Below are positions 23,501 to 35,200 of a stretch of 64,000 nt of DNA, one piece after another. The stretch comes from Antennarius striatus (lineage: Eukaryota > Chordata > Actinopteri > Lophiiformes > Antennariidae). The position numbers and the translations under genes were made by a program. Position 1 is the first letter of the stretch. Each line of letters starts with the position of its first letter. The stretch is from positions 2,422,501 to 2,486,500 of the forward strand of contig NC_090798.1 in assembly GCF_040054535.1 (NCBI RefSeq), in the 5' to 3' direction. The notes beneath the pieces are model-generated. The model did no database searches. It saw nothing but the letters and a program-made list of their open reading frames with translations, and had not been told where the DNA came from.

Positions 23501-26500
23501 ACATAACTGTATTATGGCAAAATTAAAGCGTAAACTTTACAGTCTCCTACAAACGAGACATTAGACACACAGTTATGTGCAGTACAAAAATAAAACACGC
23601 TGCGAAGTTACCTTAAAAGCCTCAAAGATCCTCTTGAAGAAGATGTAGTTGGGGTCGTAGATCTCCGGCTCCTCGGTGACGTACTCGATCTCCACCTCCG
23701 ACTCCTTCTCCTTGTCCTTGTCTTTGTCCTTGTCCTTGCTGCCCCCCTTTTGCTGCTGCTGCTGCTGCTCCGCCTGCTCTTTCTTCTCCTGGGCTCGTTT
23801 CTGCTTGCTCCTTTTCTTGCGGTTTCTGCGTCTGCGGTTTTTCTGAAGGCCGACCGAATAAAGAAAAATTGAAGCAACATAAAACGAGTGCGATGAAATG
23901 ATGCAAGGAAAAAAAAAAAAAGGGCTTCATGCATGATGTCCTGCTAACGCCAAACTAAAATAGAACTGTGATCTTTGACGCAAAGCAAGACTTACATCTT
24001 TCTTGGACAGCTGGCTGCTGTCGTCATCGGCCTCAGACGTGGCTAGAGCAGATGAGTTCATCTCCGCTCCCTCGTCATCGTCGTCTTCCTCTTCTATAAA
24101 GGCAAAGATGACAAACAGGACCAAGATGAATCATATTATGAACATAAGCGCCTGCATTTATCATCCAATGGACACATCCACAGGAAACATCCTTAGAGTA
24201 ACTTCAACTATCCAGAGTTTCAGATTCAATTCCTCGGTCGAAACAGAAAAGACGCGTCTGTACCAACCTGCAGGGTCGGTGAGCTGCTCCTGTCTGATCT
24301 CCTTCAGCTGAAGTATCTTCTCCAGAACTTGAGGGATCTTAGGCCCGCTAACACTCACCTCCTCGCTCTGCCACAACTGGAATGGAAGAGAAAAACTTGT
24401 TCACCGTTAATCAGTAAGAGCTGCCTCAAAAAAAGAGGACCTTTTAATGCCTAAAATACAACAAAAATACCTGAAACTAATTATCAGTGATGCTATTTTT
24501 GAGTGTAGGGAACCAAAAAGCTACAACTTTTAAACATAGAAAAGAAAAAAGAAGGTAAAGGAAGAGCTAAACCACTAGTAGACCAACATCAGTTAAACAA
24601 ACAAAATGTTCTGCTTCCAGACATGGAAAATACCAAAGAAAGACAAGAAAAAAGTGTTTGCTCACTTCTCTGGCATCTTCTCCTGGAGGGGGCGGCACTC
24701 TCTGATTCTGGATGGGTAACATGCTGACACCAGGGGGCAGCGGTGCGTGAGGATCCAGACCTGAAGGAAGCATCAAAAGATTTAAATGTTTGGCCTTTCT
24801 TATGACGTAAACATGTCTACCAAACATGTAGGGGAACAGGTCTCCTATAGAGCTTTTCTTCGGGTCAGTTTGAACTGAGTAAACCTCACCATGGGTGAGT
24901 TACCGTGGCACAGGTAGAAGGAATAATCGACAACATACCTCTTACAGCGACGGCGGTGGGCAAGGATCTGGGTCCCCCAATCTGTGCCATCTCCTGCTGA
25001 TGCTCCTGTTCCAGCAAAACAGCAGCCTGATTCCCAAGCAGAGAGGTGAGGAGGAAAGAAATAAGTTATTAAAATCTGGAGTTAAAGGGAAAAAAATACA
25101 CCAAAAGATGCACTAATTGTTTTGAGGGATTAGAGTCAAAGCGTATAAAAATAAAATTCCTTAAAAGTGAAACATTCTTCAAAATTTTGTGTCGAAAGTG
25201 AAGATGAATGATTTCGGGAAACGGAAAAACTTCATCGACTCACCCTTGTCTGCTGCTCCAGAAGATCATGTTCATCCATGACATGGGACTCGCCCTGTGA
25301 CACGTAGACACAACGATTCATTGACTAAAAGTCACTAAAATGTTGCTCTGCTGAATTCTTTCTGCCTATTCCTGAGTTTCATGCGCACAGCAGAGTAATT
25401 TTGATGATATCTGCTGTACATTGACAGTGGTAACTCCAAAAACAATGACACCTGTATTTTTATTTTAAAGGGCGAACAAGCAGCTCCCCATCAACCTGCA
25501 GCCCTGCCCCCCCTCACCTGATGCTTGGCCCTCTCCTCCTGCTGTAACACCATGGCTGCTCTCTGCTGGACCATCTTCAGCTGATCGTCCTGCGACATTC
25601 CCGGAGGGGGCAGACCCGGAGGCTCCATGCTCATGTGCATGCCAGGTGGAGGGGGTCCCCCGGGCATCATGCTCATGGCCTGGAGCATGCCCATACCAGG
25701 AGGCATCGGTGGCATGGGCATCGGGGGCAAGGGAGGCATTCCTGGCACCTGGAAAGATGAGAAGATGTGTTGGTGTGATTTGACATTATAACTACAAGCA
25801 ATGAATATACCTTGTTACAGCTTTAATCAGAGACATCAAGAATGATTCACCATTGTTGTGCTACAACAGGTTTGTTTGACGGAAATATGTTGTGCATTTT
25901 AAAAAAAACCCTTGCAGCTGCAAAAGCATTATGTCTGGTCACAATGTTGTTGACAAAATGTGCATCTATGGTAAATTTGAAACGTGTTCCCAGTGGAATT
26001 TACCTGTGATCCCATGGATTTGTCATCGTTAGGTTTGCTGAGGAGTATCCCAGTCTGCAAACACACACAAGGACAAATTAAGACACTGGCTTTTTCATCT
26101 GACACCCTGATTGTTGTGTATTGTGTGTTTGAGTAAACAGTTGCCTCTGAAGGACACATTAGGGCATTTCCCTGGTGAACAAATGTGAAGCTGTGCAGTT
26201 GTTCATTTAGAGGCGCAGCCAGCATGCTAACAGTTACACAACACTGATCTATTTTGAATGAAGTTTTTCAACAACAAAGCAGAGAACTTGCTAAACTTAC
26301 CTGCATCATGTAGCCCTTCAGTCTGTCGATCAGCTCCTCCCTCGGACCTGGAACAGGACGAACAGTTTAATTAAGCAGTGATGGCTTGTTACTGCACTGG
26401 AACATCAAAACAATTAACGTATCTTTCACAACTTAGTTAAGAAGTTTAATATTCACCAAAGATATACCGTCAACTATGAGTTACGTAATAAATTCTTACT

Positions 26501-26901
26501 TTTACTTTAGCTGATGCTTGTCTCTACACTCAATGTGTCATTATTAATGCGCTATAATTGCTGTTGCAAGTCATATTTTCAATGAAACTGAATTTTAAAT
26601 TTTCTACCATAAATAAATAATGTTCCTGAATATTAGTTGCAATGAGTGTAAACACACAACAGGCCTGGAAAGATTGCATTTCGCTAGCTAGCGTTAGCAA
26701 CTTGTTAGCTTCTGCTAGCTAAACACAGTCCATTTCTTCGGCGCTCTGCGTCTCCCGTGGACTTTTCTTACCCATCGTGGGCGCTCCTAGCTGCCCCAAC
26801 TTTGACTGGAGCTCCGCGTTGCTCCATGAATTCAACGCGGCTATAGCGCTCCCTAAATCAGCCGGCAGGGAGTCGGTGCCCGGTGGTCCGTCGGATGCCA
26901 T
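20565..26901 (-). CDS. sf3b2: Splicing factor 3B subunit 2 (SF3b145/SAP145), complete, 22 coding exons
   Basis: Core U2 snRNP protein of the SF3b complex. It works with SF3B4 to anchor U2 near the branch point of nuclear pre-mRNA. Exons in order: 26772-26901, 26301-26347, 26004-26054, 25518-25748, 25244-25294, 24939-25026, 24666-24760, 24268-24376, 23996-24093, 23612-23842, 23365-23487, 23206-23286, 22889-23116, 22646-22795, 22463-22552, 22277-22384, 22081-22188, 21757-21899, 21464-21565, 21069-21168, 20741-20932, 20565-20636. They join in frame to 875 residues (human about 895). Order: SAP motif (about 28-58), Pro/Met-rich segment (77-140), acidic and Lys-rich linker with Q7 and KD repeats, DUF382 (about 425-570), PSP region (about 575-665), Glu-rich stretch, basic C-terminus KKYKEFKF. 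The start codon has A at -3 and G at +4. Several donors are weak (introns 8, 11, 13, 18). Confidence 0.97.
22081..23286 (-). CDS. sf3b2: sf3b2 exons 12-17: DUF382 and PSP regions
   Basis: This is the most conserved part of the protein. Exons 12-14 carry the DUF382 block, recognised from LSKKKLRRMNR, PRHWCFKRKYLQGKRGIEKP and the helix MREKVRPKMGKIDIDY. Exons 15-17 carry the Pro-rich PSP region, with VPPPWLIAMQRYGPPPSYPN and the GYHAGGWGKPPVDE motif. The C-terminal half of SF3B2 is the part that contacts SF3B4 and the rest of SF3b. The six exons are separated by compact introns of 78-93 bases. Introns 13 and 15 are multiples of three without an in-frame stop, so the open frame runs through them. 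Confidence 0.93.
23612..23842 (-). CDS. sf3b2: sf3b2 exon 10: basic, polyQ and KD-repeat linker
   Basis: This 77-codon exon opens with a strongly basic KNRRRRNRKKR run. It then carries seven glutamines (six CAG and one CAA) and a KDKDKDKDKEKE charged repeat. It ends in the conserved EIEYVTEEPEIYDPNYIFFK segment that precedes the DUF382 region. The basic run and the YVTEEPEIY segment are shared with mammalian SF3B2. The polyQ and KD repeats look like lineage-specific expansions in a disordered linker. Confidence 0.9.
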
Positions 26902-27060
26902 GTTGAGGGATTTCTAAGGAACAACGGCGGCAGCGGAAGTATTACGAGCGGAAGTCAAGACACGCACGCGGCAGAGAATTTACGTTGTTTCAAAGCCTGA
27001 CGGGAAACCCTCAATCGCAATCCCTGATGGGATATGAAGTCCCAAATGAGGAACAGGGCA
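26902..27060 (-). promoter_or_regulatory. sf3b2: sf3b2 5' UTR and TATA-less promoter
   Basis: Just upstream of the sf3b2 ATG lie two GCGGAAGT motifs, at 26933-26940 and 26948-26955. These are ETS/GABP-type sites in CpG-containing sequence with no TATA box, the usual pattern of a housekeeping promoter. Further up, minus-strand ACTTCATATCCCATCA near 27022-27037 resembles the ZNF143-type ACTACAATTCCCA motif imperfectly. The 5' UTR is probably short. Confidence 0.55.
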
Positions 27061-27700
27061 TTTACTAATCAGAGCCACTAGATGTCAGTGTTCAGTCTTT
27101 GAATCGTGACATTCGTAAAACATTTCTTACAGTGGTTTACTTATATTATTTGTACATTATCTTATTTATATCATTTGTATAGTATTTTTATAATTTATAT
27201 CCTGTTTATTTATGTACGTGTCATACTGTATGAACATATTGAGTTGAGTATTGACGCTTTCACAAAATCGTTTGCTTTCTACTATAACAAATCATAAGCT
27301 TGATTTTTTTCCAATAATTATTTTAGTGTCTTTTATTTTCATTATTATTCTACTATTTATTATGCGTTATGGCACTATACAAAATATAAAATGTTGGTTC
27401 CACCAGTGGATAACGTAGTAGCAGTTTTAAAATGAATCAGTTGCAAGAAAAACCTTGTATGTGTTAGTGTTTGAGCAATATTATATACTATTATTGTATG
27501 AAGCAATTGGCATGCAGTAGTAGTTTGCCAACATACTATAGTGTAAATAAGTACCTCCCCCCCCCCCGACGTTAAGTTTGAAATGCAATGCAAATATACA
27601 AATACATACATATATTTCTACAATAATAAACAATATTACGGAAATATATGTCATTTTATTGTTTTGTTTTTATCGACACACCTCAAACCAGCATGTCAAC
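27061..27700. other. AT-rich intergenic DNA between sf3b2 and capn1
   Basis: Very AT-rich sequence between two head-to-head genes with no coding potential. At 27075-27088 CCACTAGATGTCAG differs from the CTCF core consensus at one position. A run of about ten C residues occurs near 27557. Confidence 0.5.
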
Positions 27701-27994
27701 ACTGCAAAATGAACCCAGGCAGCGTTTAGGTGAGAGCACAACGTGTTTTTCAGCCCACCCTCCAAGTGAGGTGTTTTTTACGCGCAGCGGCCCGCAGTGC
27801 GCAGACTCACGGGGAAGGGGCTGCAGAGCCTCCAATAGATCACAGCACAACCAGCAGGGCGTTTCTAAATTTTAACTGCTGGTACAAGGCAGGGGAGTGG
27901 ACGAATCTACACTGAACATGGACGGAAGAAGAGAAACCTGAAGAGTCAAAGTGAATGTTCATAAAACTGCTTCATACCGGAAACAGCGGGCGAG
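27700..27994 (+). promoter_or_regulatory. capn1: Candidate capn1 promoter and untranslated first exon
   Basis: A GC-richer island in AT-rich surroundings, with CpG-containing GCGCAGCGGCCCGCAGTGCGC (27782-27802), a CCAAT core at 27832-27836, and a donor CGAG|GTAAAT at 27994/27995. Vertebrate CAPN1 genes usually have an untranslated first exon well upstream of the start codon. The capn1 coding exon at 32276 is preceded by a good acceptor (CCCTCTTTAACTACAG, ending 32210), so an upstream exon is expected. This is the best candidate I see. The link is inference. Confidence 0.35.
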
Positions 27995-30159
27995 GTAAAT
28001 ATCAGATTCCTTCATCAACATTTGGTTTGCGCATTGGAGTTAGTGTCGAGGTGCGAGGCGACCTGAAAGAATGCTGCTTTTGACATCCTGACATGAACTT
28101 TTTATTGACGTCCCTGAGCCAGTTGAGTTGCGAAAAACGTAACGAATCACGTACAACTCGTCTCTTACAACTTTCAGAGCGTAATAAAACTGTGAAATCC
28201 AACAATTTGGTGCGTAAAACCTCTGGCATTGATCCGCGCTGGCTTTATGGATGCAGTCTGCTTTACACAGTGAGGTTAAATGGTTCGCCCAGCTGTTCTT
28301 GTTGGTCAACTTGAGAAAGTTGTAGTTTGGAGCCGGACCTTGGATCCCCTCTCAGGGGCCACACCTACTGTAAGGACCGCGCACATATCTGTGTGAGCCA
28401 TGTTGACATATTTAACATACCCCCGGACATGCTGTAAAAGCCTCCTTGTCGCCCTGTCCACAGTGTACACACAGCCAAATGTTCATAAACCGGTTTATCT
28501 CTTCTGATAAAGATCAATCTTTATCTTTATTTCCCATATTGGACACAGTGCGTGTCTGGTTTCTCTGCAGATCTATTTTCTCCACGGCCTAAAGCACAAA
28601 CACTTCTGATATTTGATTTCACAGTGTTTGGAATATGAACCCTGCATGCAAAAATATACTAGAATGCATGGTGTTGCATGGCTGCAGTGTGAGCCCTTCA
28701 CAGGGTGGCGTGAGGAGAAAACCTCTGGGACCTCACATGCAGACTTTCCTAATCAGAGTGAAAGTGAAACATTCTACACATCTGTATATTTGAAAACCCT
28801 CATGGCTGCTGTTCCACTTTCCAGCTGCATGACCCCTGTACTTCCTCATATTGCATTATAGCATCTAATGATAATAAAATAAAAGCCACAGTCTGTCTGA
28901 ATCATCTCCAGCAGAAGCTCCAGTCCTTGTTTTGTGATTCTGACTGGAGCTGCTGCTGAAAAAGCTGTGAGGGTTTTCCTCATGCGTCTGGACATGCTGC
29001 CTACCGCCTGTCATTTCTCATGTGTGTCACTACCTGCAGCGAGGTGGAGGATATCTGAGCGTGTGTGTGTGTGTGATGGGGGGTATGTAAGTGTGTTCCA
29101 TATATGTGGAAATTAAATTTTCATCGCATTCAGATAGAACTCACATGTTTTGGACGCCAATAGGTCACAGCAGAGGGATGAGCTAGTATTTATTTAGGAT
29201 GTAGGTGGAACTGGCAGTACATTGGCCCCAGATTTATCTTTATATGAAGAAATAACACCTTAATGTAATTTTTTTGCATTGTATAAAATAAATATTAAGG
29301 CCACCTTAACATTTTAAATGTTATACTTCTTTTTAATATTTCAAGAAAATCACACACACTTGTGTCAACAAATAATTTCAGGTTCCGAAATTTTCGTTTC
29401 CATGTACTTAAAAATCTTTAATTTTTTGGAATTCCTAGCATTAGTCAGTTTGCTTAGCTTCTGCTTGGTAGCATATCCAATGACAACTGACGACGTTAAC
29501 TTTTACACATGTGCTTAAAGCAAATATAGTTCAAACACAGCTTGTGTATTTTGCAAACAGTGATTATTTTGAGGCCAGCTAAATAAAGGTTTGTTTAAAT
29601 TTTTTTGTTCTGTTTATTTGAAGGTGAGCCTGATATTTTCACCAGCAGCGTTTTATTGCTGTGTTCTACAAACGTGTGTCGTTTGTTTTTCCTGGACTTC
29701 ACTGGACTTGTTTGGCCACATGTTTATTTTGCATATTGAATTTGCTTATTTAAAACAGATCATAGTGTAATGGAGTGTTCATATTCAGTGACACTATTCA
29801 CAAAATACTCCTGATGTATAAGGGAACGTGATCGTATATCTCTATGCTACACAAAGTGAGCCAAGAGTCAAAGATTTCTGTGTCAAGGTAGTTGTTTACT
29901 GTAGAATCAGAGTTTACAAGTTTCCCTGAAGGCTCTGTCATGAGATATAGGTGTCCATCTAAATCCATCATTTGATTTATAGACCTTTGTAGACCAACAT
30001 AATGACTGAACTGTGATTGTACAGTTATCTATGTGACCAAATTTACTTGAGTGTATGTCAGGGTTTAAAATCATTCCTTACAAATTTTGTTTTAGCACAC
30101 GGACATTCATTTCGAAGGAAGATAAAGTCTTCATCTGTCTCTGTTGAACAAGGAGGCCG

Positions 30160-31010
30160 TGAGTGATCTTGTGTATCACAACTGTACCGAATCAGGGCTT
30201 TAGGGAGGAAAGTGAAGTAGAGAGCTCACAGCTCGATCCTTCCCTCAGGATTTACGGCCGGATACGGAGCAAGTTTGCTGGACTTGGCATTCGCACAATA
30301 AAAGGCCGATCCGTCCAATCCATCAACCCCCCTGGTGATATAGGGGCAGCAGCTGAAGTCTGTGCTTTGTTCAGTGAGGATCCTGAACATGTGGGATCAG
30401 GAGAATCAACCAAATGAACAAGAACCCAAACAGACAGTACTGCGTAGTCGGATAAGAAAGTGGGGGCTGGCTAGACCGTCATCACTGATCAAGAAAACAT
30501 TTGGATTGTTGACAAAAAGGAAAGTCTTGACGGGTGCCAAGGATCCCAAGGGAACATTGTCTTAAATGGACATCGGTCTGTTTGGAGAGCCCATCAGCAA
30601 CATCCATAAGACTGGAGATCCGCCCACCAGACACTTGAGATGAGCTTGTTTTCCTGGAGTCTCTGTTCTCCCTGGACTGTGTCAGGTGTCGCAATGGCTT
30701 TGTTGCCAATTCTGCAACATTTTTGAGTCTTTTGCGAGGACAGAAGACTCTCAAGGTGGTTGAGGCATCTGATTCCTCATTGGAGGGGGAACATAGCCTG
30801 GGAACTAGCCTGGACAGACCTCGGGATACCTCTGGATCAGCTGGGAAGTCTTGCTTGTGAGAGGGATGAATACCCTGCTTGGACAACTCTTGGAATACCC
30901 TACTTGACGCAACCCGGGATAGATAGATAGAAGGAAATGGATTGACAGACAACACTCTGCTTGAAAATAATTGCAATGGAGCAGCCAATCCCTGATCGAG
31001 CAATCTACCC
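30160..31010. other. Unexplained ORF-rich island in capn1 intron 1
   Basis: The minus strand holds an uninterrupted 173-codon frame (30482-31003). On the plus strand, three partly overlapping frames (30163-30417, 30362-30565, and a discontinuous frame over about 30566-30858) give protein-like composition, with segments such as LRIYGRIRSKFAGLGIRTIKG and CVRCRNGFVANSATFLSLL. Shifts of frame and isolated stops suggest a decayed plus-strand coding sequence, such as a processed pseudogene or old transposon fragment. I do not recognise the family and see no terminal repeats or poly(A) tail. Confidence 0.3.
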
Positions 31011-31858
31011 AGTGTGGTATTAAAAGCTATCGTAAAAATATTGCCAACAAGGAAGTTGACATTGTAAAACCGAGTCAGTCTGAACCAGGAACTTGTTGAG
31101 GTTACAGGTTCTTTTTTCTGGCTCTGTGAGCATTCAAGGAAACCAAAGCTTTAGTCAGTCCTTGTTAGTAGGAACATATCTCACACCTTCAAGTGGGTGG
31201 TTTTGATGGGTGTGGTTCACAACCTGGAATGGAAACACTAACATGCTCCAACGACATTCTATTGGACAATAAGTGTCAAACTTTTCAACTTCTGTTGGAA
31301 CTGACTTCAAAAAGCAAGATTATTTAGTGGGTGGAGAGTTGAGGTAAAAGACGGAAGCAGGAGACAAAAATAAAAATGCCTTTCATGTTTATCTGTTTGT
31401 CAGCGTCAAAAAGAAAGAATGCAACAGAGAGAAGTAAGCAAACGACTCCCAATGACAGGCGAACTGAGATAAACTCATCCCGAAGCTCCAGTTCTGTCAA
31501 GAGCTACGGTGGCGCTAATGCCACTTTACACTTCTTCCTCTGGAGCTCTGCTTAATTAAAGATTCGGAGAGAGCTTTTACTTGTTGGCAGCCTCATGCTT
31601 CTTTCATTGTGTATCGAGAATCACAGGAGACCACACCCTGCTTTAACACACACACATGCACACACACGGCGCTACCATCCACTGTTGGTGTAGCTAAACA
31701 TTGACTTATATCGTGCTTCTGCCTGACGCTGTGCAAACACCAGTGGGACACAGTCAAACGTGCCTTTTGTCACTAAGCCGTTGCTATGCATGGGAAGCAT
31801 GAGCGTATAGACAGGACTGAACTACCTTTAAAGCCCTGAATACATGTAGAGACGGCGG

Positions 31859-31878
31859 TGTGTGTGTGTGTGTGTGTG
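31859..31878. repeat. (TG)n microsatellite
   Basis: Short pure TG run in capn1 intron 1. Confidence 0.95.
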
Positions 31879-32275
31879 AACCTGTATCTGCATACTTGTT
31901 AACGACTTTGTCTGTTGAGTTACACAATTCTAAATTCCTTCTTTTTGGGTTCTAGCTGCTGGCGGGACAAGGAGCGACTGGTGTGAGATCGTTCTGTGAG
32001 GACTCATCCATGCACACGTGATTATTATTGGATTGGAGGCTTCCAACTACAGCAAAACCACAAGTGCTGCCTTGTTTCTTCAATATTTGATAGCTTCTCA
32101 ATGGCAACTGATGATTTATTCTGATTTATAATTGAGCTTTCCAGCCATTACCACCTCATATTAGACTTACATCAAACTACGATTGCCCAAAGCTCCCTCT
32201 TTAACTACAGACACATTTAAACATCATATTGTAGTTGCACACAAACACCAATACTGTTAACTCCACAAGCCCAGG

Positions 32276-35200
32276 ATGGTGGAACCCATTTACGCTACCG
32301 GCATGGCCGTCAAGGTGAGGAGCCAGCGGGATCGTGATGAAGGTCTTGGGCAGAACCACAATGCCGTCAAATTCCTGGGGCAAGACTTTGAGAGCCTGAG
32401 AGCCCAGACGGCCCGAAGCGGGAGGCTGTTCGAGGACCAACTGTTCCCATGTGCCGCGTCGTCTCTAGGATTCAACGAGCTCGGCCCGAGATCCTCCAAG
32501 ACCTACGGAGTTCGCTGGATGAGACCCACGGTGAGAAAGGGAGGGTGGGCAGAGAGCGAATCGATTGATTAGGTAGCATTGATGTAGATGTTTCTAGTGC
32601 ATACAGGAAGTGAGGGTCTCTGGTTTTATTCAATAATTCTCCTAAAGAGTTGACGTTAACATTGTCTGCAATGTTTTATATCAAAGTATGAATGAGAGAC
32701 CATTCAAAGACAAACAGGAAATAGTTTGTTTTGGAGCAAATTTGAGCTTGTTGGAGCTAAAAGAAAACTCAAGCACATTTCAATGCTGTAGTTTTGGAAA
32801 GGACATTTACTTTTTTACTTAATTTCTCTGTTGAGTCGAGATATTTATTGGTTCTTGCCAAGATTATGGCAACGCTGCCCCTAGTGTTTTCTGGCGGTAC
32901 AGCGTCATTTCTGTAGTTTCCACAGGAAGTGCACAAACACGGATGAAATGAATGCAGAGGATAGATTAGAAGCTCTATCTGTATCCGTAACATTGAGCAT
33001 AAATGAGCCTTTAAAGAACAACGACTTTTTTGTTCCTGCATAGCTTTTTTATTACACCCGAGACATCTTTCCTCACAGATGTAATTTTCTTTTGTTGCTT
33101 GGCAACTAAACTTTCAGAGATGATGGGCGGATACTGATCTAATTTCACCGCAGCACCAGGGGCTCGTTTTTCTCCAGATTCTCCGGTTTGTAACTACTGA
33201 TAGATGTAAAGTCTATCTCATCATTCCCTTCCTGTTTTTTATTCATCCCCTCCTCTGCGTTTCTGCGTCTTTCCTCAGGCCTCACTACATTATAAATACA
33301 CTAGAGTGCTCCCTGTAGTCGTGTGGAACACCGCTTTTGAGGAGGGCCCGATTTCTTTAAGTGGCAACCGTGAAGGCAGCACGCTCTCTTTATCAGTTCG
33401 ATTTCCGTGTACCGTGACGGGTCTCTGTCGTTTGTCATGTAACAGCAAGCAAGACGAGTCGCGATCTCTAAAGCCCCTGGGGGTCACGATTGTCGGCGTG
33501 ACTGCAGTCTCTCTCAGTTCCTCCTGTGGATTCCATTTGTGTGTGTGTGTGTACGTGTGTGTTACCATGTGTGTCTTTCACTAATGCTTCCCAGGGTGTC
33601 GTCGCTCCTAAAAAAAAAAAAATATTTTATAATGCATACGCTTTTCCCGTACCGCAGGATCTGTAATATTTACACTGCACCAGAGAGTTCATGGTGTTCA
33701 CATTTCCCCGGAAATCTGTGCGCCTGCAAAAGAGAATTCAAGCCAGTGTGTGTCCTAGCAAATTCACCCTTGTGTGTGTGTGTGTGTGTGTATGTGTGTG
33801 TGTGTATGTGTGTATGGTGGAGAATGAATGTAAATGGAATATGTCTTTTTATAGCTTTACAGCGTGGGGTTTCTCACGCTCAACCTGCTCAGGAGATGTT
33901 TTATGAAGAAGGGGGATTGTGGGAAACAAGAAGCACTAGAAAGCAGCATTGTTTTTCTGAGTAGTGTATTATGGGATATCTGAAGGTCATTTTAAAAGGA
34001 GCAGCTTCGCATGTGGATAAATATGCGTTACTCACTTTGTGTGTATGATTCACAGGAATTCTGCAAACGGCCAGAGTTCATCGTTGACGGAGCGACTCGT
34101 ACAGACATCTGCCAGGGGGCTCTGGGTAAGACCTGGAAGAGTTCACAACCGTTTGACTGTTAGGCCATGATTCAGCTCTCAGAGGACAGGAGATTAACTG
34201 TTTGTCTAACTGGGAGATATAACATGAGGATATAAGGTTTAGATTCCCTTCAGAGCCATAGAAAACATGAGGAAACCTCTGAATGATTAATAAAATGGGG
34301 TTAATATACTTTAATGATATGTTGGACAGGCAAACCACCATCTCCAGTAATTTACTGGCCAAACCTGTCATTTGTTTAATCAGTTAGTGGTTTGAAGGAT
34401 GGTTGTGTGCCTGGATAGACTGAGATGTTCACAGTGATGGAAAAGCTCCAGGATTAACATAATTTGACCAAGAAATAGCCTCATCCCACTCATGTTCCTA
34501 CGGGAAATAAGCACGTTCCCAAAATGTTCAATCTAATTTCTCGTTTTGTAAACAGATGGATTGTTTTTTTTGACTCCATCATACGTGGTCGTAACACTTT
34601 AGGGTTATAGAAGAATAAAATTGTGATACAGCCATTTTAATGTGAAATTAATGTAGTTTGAACGTCTGTAAAGCAAAAATGTCTGAATGTCTGTTATAAC
34701 TTCACGGGTTTGGGTCTTTCATAATCCACTGATGTACAAAAACACTCAGGTTCAAACAGTGTTTCTGTCGAAGTCCACATGCCTTCACTTGTCTTTTACA
34801 TCACATCCAGTAGAGGGCAGTGAAGAGGCCAAACATTGGCATAGAAACAACAAACGTGACGGTTGCAGGAAGTTGCGATAATTTACCCAGGAAACACAAG
34901 CAAAGGCGTACGTAGAGATTTTTTTCACGGTTTTCATTCCTCTTCTCTTCTCTGTTCCGTAATCATTCTTCCTTGCTTGAGTAAAAGCTACACCGCCCCC
35001 AGACATGTCTGGCGGTATTGCGCCATTTTGTCCATTTCTGACTGCCAAATTGTCTAAAAAAAAAAAAAATCAATAAATTTTTACGAAATCAACATGGAGC
35101 ACGGACAGAAGGTTTTGCCAAAATAAATAGTCATTTAGGGTTAAAGTTAGGTTTAGTGTGTGGTTCACTAGAACACAAAAAAACGCCTCTTAAATATCCA

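Larger units (their letters stand above)
27995..32210 (+). other. capn1: Putative capn1 intron 1
   Basis: From the candidate first-exon donor to the acceptor before the capn1 start codon. It is mostly AT-rich with a TG microsatellite (31859-31878). The exception is 30160-31010, an ORF-rich stretch on both strands that is described separately. I see no recognised gene. Confidence 0.4.
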
